DNA of 64,000 bases, taken from NCBI RefSeq assembly GCF_003751605.1, contig NZ_RJVJ01000001.1, positions 434,001 through 498,000 of the forward strand, given 5' to 3'. Made by a program: the position numbers and the translations under genes. The notes beneath the pieces were generated by a model, which searched no databases, had not been told where the DNA came from, and saw nothing but the letters and a program-made list of their open reading frames with translations. Every line of letters begins with the position of its first letter. Position 1 is the first letter of the stretch. Origin of the DNA: Kitasatospora cineracea. GTDB lineage: Bacteria > Actinomycetota > Actinomycetes > Streptomycetales > Streptomycetaceae. This document shows, piece by piece, positions 50,101 through 57,989 of this stretch.

Positions 50101-51114
50101 TCAGCGCAGCTTCGGATCGAGGGCGTCGCGCACCGCGTCGCCCAGCATGATGAAGGCCAGCACGGTGACGGAGAGCGCGGCGGCCGGGAAGAACAGGGCG
50201 AACGGCGCCTGCCGGATCACCTTCTGCGCGGACGAGATGTCCACGCCCCAGGAGATGGTCGGGTCCTGCAGGCCGATGCCGAGGAAGCTCAGCGTGGCCT
50301 CCGCCGTGATGTAGCCGCCCAGTGCGATGGTCGCCACGACGATCACCGGGGCGATCGCGTTCGGCAGGATGTGCCGGAACATCAGCCGCCCGGTGCCGGC
50401 GCCCAGCGCCCGCCCGGCGACCACGTAGTCGGACTGCTTGACGGTGATCACCGAGCCGCGCATCACGCGGGCCAGCTGCGTCCAGCCGAGCACGGCCAGC
50501 GCGATCACCACCGACCACACGTTGCGGGTGGCGAACGCGTTCAGCAGCACCAGGGCGCCGAGCAGCAGCGGGATGCCGAAGAAGATGTCGGTGAGCCGGG
50601 AGAGCACCGCGTCGACCCAGCCGCCGAAGTACCCGGCGGTCATCCCGGTCAGCCCGCCGAGGACGGTCACCGCCAGGGTGACGCAGATGCCGACGGTGAT
50701 CGAGGCCCGTGCCCCGTAGAGCACCCGGGCGTAGATCGAGCGGCCCTGCCCGTCGTAGCCGAACCAGCCGCCCCCGAAGAAGTCGGTGTAGTCGGGCCTG
50801 CGCAGGTAGTTGTTGGTCAGGTCGGCGGCCCGCGGGTCGGTGTCGGTGAACAGCCCCGGCCAGATCGCGATCACGACCAACAGCAGGATCAGCACCGCCG
50901 AGATGATGAAGGTGGGCCGCTTGCGCAGGTCCCGCCAGGCGTCGCCCCACAGGCTGCGGGCCTGCTCCCGCTTGACCGGGTCGGGCTCGATCAGCGTCTC
51001 CTGCTCCACGGCCAGTCCCTGCTGTCCGACGTAGTCCAGGTGGTCGCTGTCGGTCGGCTGGATGTTGCGCAGCGGGTCGTTGTCGTCGGGGATGTCCTCG
51101 TTGCGCTCAGGCAT
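50101..51114 (-). CDS. Peptide ABC permease DppC-like (copy 1)
   Basis: The 337-residue permease has an acidic N-terminal extension of about 60 residues and the helix TFIISAVLILLLVVIAIWPG. After it come the loop GGGWFGYDGQGRSIYARVLY and five more helices with the EAA motif near DYVVAGRALGAGTGRLMFRH. It pairs with DppB to form the channel. Its ATG overlaps the dppB stop by eight bases (ATGCCTGA), exactly as in copy 2. Confidence 0.9.
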   Translation of the reverse strand: MPERNEDIPDDNDPLRNIQPTDSDHLDYVGQQGLAVEQETLIEPDPVKREQARSLWGDAWRDLRKRPTFIISAVLILLLVVIAIWPGLFTDTDPRAADLTNNYLRRPDYTDFFGGGWFGYDGQGRSIYARVLYGARASITVGICVTLAVTVLGGLTGMTAGYFGGWVDAVLSRLTDIFFGIPLLLGALVLLNAFATRNVWSVVIALAVLGWTQLARVMRGSVITVKQSDYVVAGRALGAGTGRLMFRHILPNAIAPVIVVATIALGGYITAEATLSFLGIGLQDPTISWGVDISSAQKVIRQAPFALFFPAAALSVTVLAFIMLGDAVRDALDPKLR

Positions 51115-52033
51115 AGCGGATCCTCGGGTCCAGGACGGCGTACAGCAGGTCGACGACCAGGCTGGCGACCAGGTAGACCAGCACCAGCACGGTGACGATG
51201 CCGACGACCGTCGGGCCTTCCTTCTGGTTGATCGCCTTGTAGAGGACGTTGCCGATGCCGGCGATGTTGAAGATGCCCTCGGTGACGATCGCGCCGCCCA
51301 TCAGCGCTCCCAGGTCGGTGCCCAGGAAGGTCACCACCGGGATCAGCGAGTTGCGCAGCAGGTGCCGCCCGATGATGGTGTGCCGCGGCAGGCCCTTGGC
51401 CACCGCGGTGCGCATGTAGTCGGCGCGCAGGTTCTCGCCGATCGAGGTGCGGGTGAGCCGGGCCACGTACGCCAGCGACAGGGACGCCAGCACCAGGCCC
51501 GGCAGGATCAACTGGGTGATGTCCCGCGAGTCCTGGACGGTGGCCGTCACCCAACCCAGGTTGATGGCGAAGATCGTCTGGGCGATGTAGCCGAGCACGA
51601 ACACCGGGATCGAGATGACGATCAGGGTCAGCAGCAGCACCAGGGTGTCGGCGATGCTGCCGCGGTAGAGGCCCGCGATCAGGCCCAGCGGCAGGCCGAT
51701 GAAGATCTCGAAGAAGAAGGCGACCAGAGCCAGCCGGATGGTCACCGGGAAGGCGTCCGCCATGATCTCCGAGACCGGGCGGCCGGTGAAGCTGGTGCCG
51801 AAGTCCAGGTGGAAGATGTTGTTCATGTAGTGCAGGTACTGCTTCCACAGCGGCTGGTCGAGGTAGTACTGGTGCCGCAGGTTGGCCACGGTCGCCGGGT
51901 CGGCCGCCTTGTCGCCGAACATCGCGGCGATCGGGTCGCCCGGCAGGCTGTACACCATCAGGAAGATCAGCAGCGTGGCCCCGAAGAACACCGGGATCAT
52001 CTGGAGCACGCGGCGTAGCACGTAACGGCCCAT
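51107..52033 (-). CDS. Peptide ABC permease DppB-like (copy 1)
   Basis: The 308-residue permease starts with the typical MGRYVLRRVLQMIPVFFGAT helix and has about six helices, with the EAA loop DYMRTAVAKGLPRHTIIGRH. It is well conserved with copy 2. It starts 82 bases after the binding-protein gene, beyond an imperfect hairpin that may lower its expression relative to that gene. Confidence 0.92.
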   Translation of the reverse strand: MGRYVLRRVLQMIPVFFGATLLIFLMVYSLPGDPIAAMFGDKAADPATVANLRHQYYLDQPLWKQYLHYMNNIFHLDFGTSFTGRPVSEIMADAFPVTIRLALVAFFFEIFIGLPLGLIAGLYRGSIADTLVLLLTLIVISIPVFVLGYIAQTIFAINLGWVTATVQDSRDITQLILPGLVLASLSLAYVARLTRTSIGENLRADYMRTAVAKGLPRHTIIGRHLLRNSLIPVVTFLGTDLGALMGGAIVTEGIFNIAGIGNVLYKAINQKEGPTVVGIVTVLVLVYLVASLVVDLLYAVLDPRIRYA

Positions 52034-52070
52034 GGGAGCCCTCCCTCCGAAGGGGTGACGTAGTACCGGA

Positions 52071-52100
52071 GCCCCGCCCTCCGTGCGGGGAGGACGGGGC
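52071..52100 (-). terminator. Intercistronic hairpin between dppA and dppB (copy 1)
   Basis: Twelve-base arms at 52071-52082 and 52089-52100 pair with one mismatch around a six-base loop. Placed between the lipoprotein and permease genes, it may act as a partial terminator or mRNA stabiliser that keeps dppA mRNA in excess. Confidence 0.6.
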
Positions 52101-52115
52101 CGGTGCCGGGCACGG

Positions 52116-53741
52116 TCAGCCCTTGACCTCGACCTGGGTCCAGGCCGGGTTGCCGAAGGAGTCGAACGTGACGTTCTGCACCTTGGTGGAGAAGCCGGAG
52201 TTGGTCCGGTAGTACCAGAGCGGGATGGCCGGCATGTCGATCGCCAGCTGGGCCTCGGCCTTCTGGTAGCCGGTCGCGGTGTCCTGCACGGACGCCGCCT
52301 GGTCGGCCTCGTTGGCGAGCTTGTCGAACTCCGGGCTGGAGTAGCCGGTGTCGTTCGAGGCCGCGCCGGTGCGGTAGACGTCCGCCAGGAAGTTGGCGTT
52401 CAGCGGGTAGTCCTGCACCCAGCCGGTGCGGAACAGGCCGTTGATCTGGTGCCCGGTGATCGCCGCGCGGGCGGTCTTGAAGTCGGTCTTCGGGTCGCCG
52501 GTGCAGTTCACCCCGGTCGCCTGCCGGATCGAGTTGCAGACCGCGTCCACCCACTCCTTGTGGCCGCCGTCCGCGTTGTACGTGATCTTGATGGCGTTGC
52601 CGGGGACGCCGCCGCCCTCGGTGATCAGCTGCTTGGCCTTGTCCGCGTTGTAGGTGCAGAAGTCGCCGCAGGTGCCGGACTTGTAGCCCTCGACGCCCTC
52701 GGCGACCCAGGCGGTGGCCGGCTTGCGCGAGCCCTGGAGCACCGTCTTGGTGATGGTGTCGCGGTCGATCGCCATCGACAGGCCCTGCCGGACCTTGGCC
52801 TTGTCCTGGCCCTGCCAGTCGGCCTGGTAGAGGGTGAAGCCGATGTTCTGGATCGCGCCCTGCGGGGCGTCGATCGCCCGGTCTCCGAGGTCGTTCTTGT
52901 AGTTCGCCAGCGCCGACGGCGGCACCTGGTCCATCACATCCAGGTTGTTCGACTGCAGGTCCGCGTAGGCGGCCTCGGCGGTGGTGTACATCTTGAAGAC
53001 GACGCCGCCGTTCTTCGGCTTGTCCACGCCCTGGTAGTTGGCGAACGTCTTGGTGACCACCTGCGAGTTGTGGTCCCAGCTCACGAACTCGTACGGCCCG
53101 TTGCCGACCGGCTTCTGCCCGTAGCCCGCCGGGTCCTTGAAGAAGCCCTCCGGCAGCGGCGAGAAGGCCACGTACCCCAGCTTGTACGGGAAGTACGAGA
53201 CCTTGTTGTTCAGCTTGATCGTGAAGTGCGTGTCGTCCTGGACGGTCAGGCCGGACATCTTGTCGGTGGTCGGCGAGCCGCTCTCCGGGTGGACGTCCTT
53301 GTAGCCCTCGATGTCGGAGAACCAGGAGCTGTTGATCTGGTTGTTGTTGGTGTTGGCCGCCCAGTTCCAGGCGTCCACGAAGCTCTTCGCGGTCACCGGC
53401 GTACCGTCGTGGAAGGTCCAGCCCGACTTCAGCGTCACGGTGTAGGTCTGCGCGTCGCTGGTGTCGATCTTGTCCGCGACCTGCATCCGCAGCTTGCCGT
53501 TGGACGGGTCGTAGTCGGCCAGGCCCTTGAACAGGTTCTGCACGATGCGTCCGCCACCGGTCTCGTTGGCGTTGGCCGGCTGCAGCGGGTTCTGCGGCTC
53601 ACTGCTCTGGTAGGTGAAGGTCTTGCTGGTGTCGGACGAGCCGCCGCCGGAACCGCCGCCGCTGCTGCCACAGCCCGTGGCCACCAGGGCCACGGACGTC
53701 GCACTGACAACGGCCCAGCGCACACGGGTGCCTGAAGGCAT
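52116..53741 (-). CDS. Peptide-binding lipoprotein DppA-like (copy 1)
   Basis: The 541-residue SBP family-5 protein has a lipoprotein signal (VVSATSVALVATGC, lipid Cys24) and a Gly/Ser linker. The family block YTVTLKSGWTFHDGTPVTAK follows, and the peptide-pocket region ends near IPLWYYRTNSGFSTK. It captures peptides for the permease encoded downstream. The ATG at 53741 follows GAGGAGGAAG. It has the same length as copy 2 but differs from it at many residues, including the presumed ligand region, so it may take other peptides. Confidence 0.92.
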   Translation of the reverse strand: MPSGTRVRWAVVSATSVALVATGCGSSGGGSGGGSSDTSKTFTYQSSEPQNPLQPANANETGGGRIVQNLFKGLADYDPSNGKLRMQVADKIDTSDAQTYTVTLKSGWTFHDGTPVTAKSFVDAWNWAANTNNNQINSSWFSDIEGYKDVHPESGSPTTDKMSGLTVQDDTHFTIKLNNKVSYFPYKLGYVAFSPLPEGFFKDPAGYGQKPVGNGPYEFVSWDHNSQVVTKTFANYQGVDKPKNGGVVFKMYTTAEAAYADLQSNNLDVMDQVPPSALANYKNDLGDRAIDAPQGAIQNIGFTLYQADWQGQDKAKVRQGLSMAIDRDTITKTVLQGSRKPATAWVAEGVEGYKSGTCGDFCTYNADKAKQLITEGGGVPGNAIKITYNADGGHKEWVDAVCNSIRQATGVNCTGDPKTDFKTARAAITGHQINGLFRTGWVQDYPLNANFLADVYRTGAASNDTGYSSPEFDKLANEADQAASVQDTATGYQKAEAQLAIDMPAIPLWYYRTNSGFSTKVQNVTFDSFGNPAWTQVEVKG

Positions 53742-53836
53742 GGAGCTTCCTCCTCGAGGGTGTATGACGCATCTCACCTCATGAGAAGGGCCGTGCAGTT
53801 GCGACGCGACCGCAGTAGGGCCGGACGGGGGAGGGA

Positions 53837-53880
53837 ACGCCGCAGGGGCACCGGGTGGTCTCCCGGTGCCCCTGCGGCGT
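53837..53880 (-). terminator. 19-bp perfect hairpin after the second dpp operon
   Basis: Positions 53837-53855 pair perfectly with 53862-53880 around a six-base loop. It lies 19 bases after the dppF copy 2 stop and separates the two tandem operons. Confidence 0.88.
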
Positions 53881-53899
53881 GTCGTCCTCCGGCGTCGCG

Positions 53900-54916
53900 C
53901 TACGCGGCCGCAGGCTCCCGCTCGGCCGCGAAGTGGCAGGCCGACTCGTGCTTGGCGCCGCCGGCCAGCAGCTCGGGGACGGCCAGCAGCGGAAGCTCCG
54001 TGGAGCAGCGCTCCTCCGCCTTCCAGCAGCGGGTGCGGAAGCGGCAGCCCGACGGCGGGTTGGCCGGGGAGGGGATGTCGCCGGAGAGGATGATCCGCTC
54101 GCGCTTCTCCCGGTCCGCCGGGTCCGGCACCGGCACCGCGGAGAGCAGCGCCTGGGTGTACGGGTGGGTGGCGTGGTCGTAGATCTCCAGGTCGGTGCCG
54201 ATCTCGACCATCTTGCCGAGGTACATCACGCCGACCCGGTCGGAGATGTGCCGGACGATGGAGAGGTCGTGGGCGATGAACATGTAGGAGAGCTCGAAGT
54301 CCGTCTGGAGCTGCTCCAGCAGGTTGATCACCTGGGCCTGCACCGACACGTCGAGCGCGGAGACCGGCTCGTCGCAGATGATGACCTCCGGCTTGAGCGC
54401 GAGGCCGCGGGCGATGCCGATGCGCTGGCGCTGGCCGCCGGAGAACTGGTGCGGGTACCGGTTGATGTACTCGGGGTTGAGGCCGACCACGTCCAACAGG
54501 TCCTGCACCGCCTTGCGGCGGTCGCCCTTGGGCGCCACCTCGGGGTGGATCTCGTACGGTTCGCCGATGATGTCGCCCACCGTCATGCGGGGGTTCAGCG
54601 AGGTGTACGGGTCCTGGAAGACCATCTGGATGTTGCGGCGCACCGCCTTGAGCGCGGAGCCGGAGAGCCGGGAGATGTCCTCGCCCTTGTAGAAGACCTG
54701 GCCGGCGGTGGCCCGCTCCAGGTTCATCAGGACCTTGGCGAGCGTGGACTTGCCGCAGCCGGACTCGCCGACGATGCCGAGGGTCTCGCCCTTGTGCAGG
54801 GTGAAGGAGATGCCGTCGACGGCCTTGACCGCGCCGACCTGCTTCTTGAAGAGGATGCCCTGGGTCAGCGGGTAGTGCTTGACCAGGTCGCGGACCTCCA
54901 GGATGGGCTCAGCCAT
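53900..54916 (-). CDS. Peptide ABC transporter ATPase DppF-like (copy 2)
   Basis: The 338-residue OppF-type ATPase has Walker A GESGCGKSTLA, signature QFSGGQRQRIGIARGL, Walker B VIICDEPVSALD and C-terminal CRFRTRCWKAEERC. It differs from copy 1 mainly at the two ends; the middle is almost identical in DNA. The ATG at 54916 overlaps the dppD stop by eight bases. It is the last gene of the operon and is followed by a strong terminator. Confidence 0.9.
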   Translation of the reverse strand: MAEPILEVRDLVKHYPLTQGILFKKQVGAVKAVDGISFTLHKGETLGIVGESGCGKSTLAKVLMNLERATAGQVFYKGEDISRLSGSALKAVRRNIQMVFQDPYTSLNPRMTVGDIIGEPYEIHPEVAPKGDRRKAVQDLLDVVGLNPEYINRYPHQFSGGQRQRIGIARGLALKPEVIICDEPVSALDVSVQAQVINLLEQLQTDFELSYMFIAHDLSIVRHISDRVGVMYLGKMVEIGTDLEIYDHATHPYTQALLSAVPVPDPADREKRERIILSGDIPSPANPPSGCRFRTRCWKAEERCSTELPLLAVPELLAGGAKHESACHFAAEREPAAA

Positions 54917-55961
54917 GGAGGGTCTCCTTCCAGAGGTGGCAGGCGCTCTTGCGCCCGGCGAGCTCCGCACCCTCCCGGTCGGTGACCTGGTGCAGGGCGG
55001 GGATCTCGGTACGGCACAGGTCGGTGGCGACGTCGCAGCGCGGGTTGAACGCGCAGCCGGCCGGGACCTTGTAGAGGTTGGGCGGCAGGCCCTTGATCGC
55101 GTACAGCTCCTCGCCCTTCTGGTCCAGTCGCGGGATCGACCGGAGCAGGCCCTCGGTGTAGGGGTGGGCGGGCTTGGCGTACAGGTCGTGGACGGGGGCG
55201 GTCTCGACGATCCGGCCCGCGTACATGACGGCGATCTTGTCCGCGACGTCGGCGACCACGCCGAGGTCGTGGGTGATCAGGATCAGGCCCATGTGGTACT
55301 CGGCCTGGAGCTCGGCGAGCAGGTCCATCACCTGGGCCTGGACGGTGACGTCCAGCGCGGTGGTGGGCTCGTCCGCGATGATCAGGTCCGGCTCCAGGGC
55401 CAGCGCCATGGCGATCATGATGCGCTGGCGCATGCCGCCGGAGAACTGGTGCGGGAAGTCGCCGACCCGCTGGGCGGCGGCCGGGATGCGGACCCGGTCC
55501 ATCAGCTCGATGGCCTTGGCCTTGGCCTCCTTCTTGGAGGCGCCCTCGTGCACGCGGAACATCTCGCCGAGCTGGTAGCCGACCGAGAGCACCGGGTTGA
55601 GCGAGGAGAGCGCGTCCTGGAAGATCATGGCGATCTTGCGGCCGCGGATCTTCCGGCGCTCCTCGCCCGACATCTTCAGCATGTCCTGGCCGCGGAACAG
55701 GATCTCCCCCGAGGTGATCCGGCCGGGCGGCATGTCGAGGATGCCCATGATGGTCTGCGCGGTGACGGACTTGCCGGAGCCGGACTCGCCGAGCACGGCC
55801 AGCGTCTCGCCGGCCGCGACCGAGTAGTTGACGCCGTTGACGGCCTTGGCGACGCCGTCCCGGGTCTTGAACTCGACGTGCAGGTCGCGGACTTCGAGCA
55901 GCGGGGTGCCGGGGGCCGGACGGTCCTTGGCAGCGGTGGTCTTCTCAAGTGCGGTGGTCAT
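54909..55961 (-). CDS. Peptide ABC transporter ATPase DppD-like (copy 2)
   Basis: The 350-residue ATPase has Walker [13 protein letters not shown], signature [11 protein letters not shown], Walker [13 protein letters not shown] and C-terminal CAFNPRCDVATDLC. Same length as copy 1. Differences lie mostly in the first 20 residues, the helical insert (HEGASKKEAKAKAIELMDR) and the C-terminal third. It starts 17 bases after dppC. Confidence 0.9.
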   Translation of the reverse strand: MTTALEKTTAAKDRPAPGTPLLEVRDLHVEFKTRDGVAKAVNGVNYSVAAGETLAVLGESGSGKSVTAQTIMGILDMPPGRITSGEILFRGQDMLKMSGEERRKIRGRKIAMIFQDALSSLNPVLSVGYQLGEMFRVHEGASKKEAKAKAIELMDRVRIPAAAQRVGDFPHQFSGGMRQRIMIAMALALEPDLIIADEPTTALDVTVQAQVMDLLAELQAEYHMGLILITHDLGVVADVADKIAVMYAGRIVETAPVHDLYAKPAHPYTEGLLRSIPRLDQKGEELYAIKGLPPNLYKVPAGCAFNPRCDVATDLCRTEIPALHQVTDREGAELAGRKSACHLWKETLHG

Positions 55962-55978
55962 GATGCGGGCCGCCTCTC

Positions 55979-56929
55979 TCAGCGCAGCTTCGGGTCGAGG
56001 GCGTCGCGCACCGCGTCGCCGAGCATGATGAACGCCAGCACGGTGACGCTGAGCATGCCGGCCGGGAAGAACAGTGCGAACGGTGCCTGGCGGATCACCT
56101 TCTGGGCCGAGTTGATGTCGATGCCCCAGGAGATGGTCGGGTCCTGCAGGCCGATGCCGAGGAAGCTCAGCGTGGCCTCGGTGGCGATGTAGCCGCCCAG
56201 TGCGATGGTCGCCACGACGATCACCGGGGCGATCGCGTTCGGCAGGATGTGCTTGAACATGATCCGGCCGGTGCCGGCGCCCAGCGCCTTGGCCGCGGTC
56301 ACGTAGTCGGACTGCTTGACGGTGATCACCGAGCCGCGCATGACGCGGGTCATCTGCGTCCAGCCGAGGACGACCAGGGCGAAGACCACCGACCAGACCG
56401 TGCGGACCTGGAAGGCGTTGAGCATGACCAGGGCGCCGAGCAGCAGCGGGATGCCGAAGACCATGTCGGTGAAGCGGGAGACGATGGTGTCGACCCAGCC
56501 GCCGTAGTAGCCGGCGATCATGCCCAGCAGGCCGCCGAGGACGGTGACGCCGGTGGTGACGCAGATGCCGACGACCACCGAGGCGCGGGCGCCGTAGATC
56601 ATCCGGGCGTAGATGGAGCGGCCCTGGCCGTCGTAGCCGAACCAGTCCGCCTGGAAGAAGTGCAGGTAGTTCGGCTTGGCCAGGAAGTGGTGGCGCAGGT
56701 CGCCGGCGCGCGGGTCCACCGAGGTGAACAGGCTGGGGGCGATCGCGAACAGCACCAGCACCACGATCAGCGCGGCCGAGATGATGAAGACCGGGCGCTT
56801 GCGCAGGTCGTGCCAGGCGTCCAGGCCGAGGCTGCGGGGCTTCTCGGCCTTCGGGGCGGGGACGGTGACCCGCTCGGCGGGGGTCTCGCCGTCCCCGGCG
56901 GGGGCGTTCTTCTCGATCAGGTCAGGCAT
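55979..56929 (-). CDS. Peptide ABC permease DppC-like (copy 2)
   Basis: The 316-residue permease is like copy 1 but has a shorter N-terminal extension. It keeps the loop DWFGYDGQGRSIYARMIYGA and EAA motif DYVTAAKALGAGTGRIMFKH. Its ATG overlaps the dppB stop by eight bases. Confidence 0.9.
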   Translation of the reverse strand: MPDLIEKNAPAGDGETPAERVTVPAPKAEKPRSLGLDAWHDLRKRPVFIISAALIVVLVLFAIAPSLFTSVDPRAGDLRHHFLAKPNYLHFFQADWFGYDGQGRSIYARMIYGARASVVVGICVTTGVTVLGGLLGMIAGYYGGWVDTIVSRFTDMVFGIPLLLGALVMLNAFQVRTVWSVVFALVVLGWTQMTRVMRGSVITVKQSDYVTAAKALGAGTGRIMFKHILPNAIAPVIVVATIALGGYIATEATLSFLGIGLQDPTISWGIDINSAQKVIRQAPFALFFPAGMLSVTVLAFIMLGDAVRDALDPKLR

Positions 56930-57848
56930 ACCGGATCCTCGGGTCCAGGACCGCGTAGAGCAGGTCGACGAGCAGGCTGGCGACCAGGTAGACCAGCACC
57001 AGCACGACGACGAAACCGGAGACGGTCGCGCCCTCGTTGAGGTTGATGGCGTGGTACAGCGCGTTGCCGACGCCCTTGACGTTGAAGATGCCCTCGGTGA
57101 CGATCGCGCCGCCCATCAGGGCGCCGAGGTCGGTGCCCAGGAAGGTGACCACCGGGATCATCGAGTTGCGCAGCAGGTGGGTGCCGATCACCTTGCGCTT
57201 GGGCAGGCCCTTGGCGACCGCGGTGCGCATGTAGTCGGCCTTCAGGTTCTCCGCGATGGAGGTCCGGGTGAGGCGGGCCACGTAGGCGAGCGAGATCGAG
57301 CCGAGCACGATGGCGGGCAGCAGCAGCTGGCCCAGGTTCATCGAGTCCTGGACGGTCGGGGTGATCCAGCCGAGCTGGATGGCGAAGACGGTCTGGAAGA
57401 TGAAGCCGAGCACCGGGACGGGGATGGAGATCAGCAGCAGGGTCAGCACCAGCGTCGACTTGTCGAACGCCTTGCCGCGGCGCAGGCCGGCGAACAGGCC
57501 GATGGCGACGCCGACGACGAGTTCGAAGACGAAGGCCAGCAGCGCCAGTCGGACGGTGACCGGGAGGGCCTCGCTGATCACGTCGATGACCTTGCGGCCG
57601 CTCATCGTCTTGCCGAAGTTCCCGGTGAGCAGGTCCCCCATGTAGTTGAGGTACTGCTGCCAGATAGAGACGTCGAGTCCCATGTCGTGCTTGAACGCGG
57701 CGAGCTGGGCCGGGTCGGCCGCCTTGTCGCCCCACATCGCTGCCGCGGGGTCGCCGGGCAACCAGCGGGTCATGAAGAAGATGATCGTGACCGTGCCCAG
57801 GAACACCGGGATCATCTGGAGCAGTCGCCTTGCGACATAGCGCCCCAT
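56922..57848 (-). CDS. Peptide ABC permease DppB-like (copy 2)
   Basis: The 308-residue permease has the start MGRYVARRLLQMIPVFLGTV, six helices and the EAA loop DYMRTAVAKGLPKRKVIGTH. It follows the binding-protein gene by 141 bases, including a hairpin with 12-base perfect arms. Confidence 0.92.
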   Translation of the reverse strand: MGRYVARRLLQMIPVFLGTVTIIFFMTRWLPGDPAAAMWGDKAADPAQLAAFKHDMGLDVSIWQQYLNYMGDLLTGNFGKTMSGRKVIDVISEALPVTVRLALLAFVFELVVGVAIGLFAGLRRGKAFDKSTLVLTLLLISIPVPVLGFIFQTVFAIQLGWITPTVQDSMNLGQLLLPAIVLGSISLAYVARLTRTSIAENLKADYMRTAVAKGLPKRKVIGTHLLRNSMIPVVTFLGTDLGALMGGAIVTEGIFNVKGVGNALYHAINLNEGATVSGFVVVLVLVYLVASLLVDLLYAVLDPRIRYA

Positions 57849-57911
57849 CGTGCCTCCAATTCACTGCTCTGACGGGCTGACTGTCCCGGTGTCAGAGTTC
57901 TGGACGTGACA

Positions 57912-57959
57912 ACGGCCGGTGCCGGGCCGCCCGGTGGGGCGGGGCACGGCACCGGCCGT
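57912..57959 (-). terminator. Intercistronic hairpin between dppA and dppB (copy 2)
   Basis: ACGGCCGGTGCC at 57912-57923 pairs perfectly with GGCACCGGCCGT at 57948-57959 across a 24-base GC-rich loop. Like the one in copy 1, it separates the binding-protein gene from the permease genes. Confidence 0.65.
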
Positions 57960-57989
57960 GTCTGTTCGAGCCGTGCGGTGCCGGCTCGT

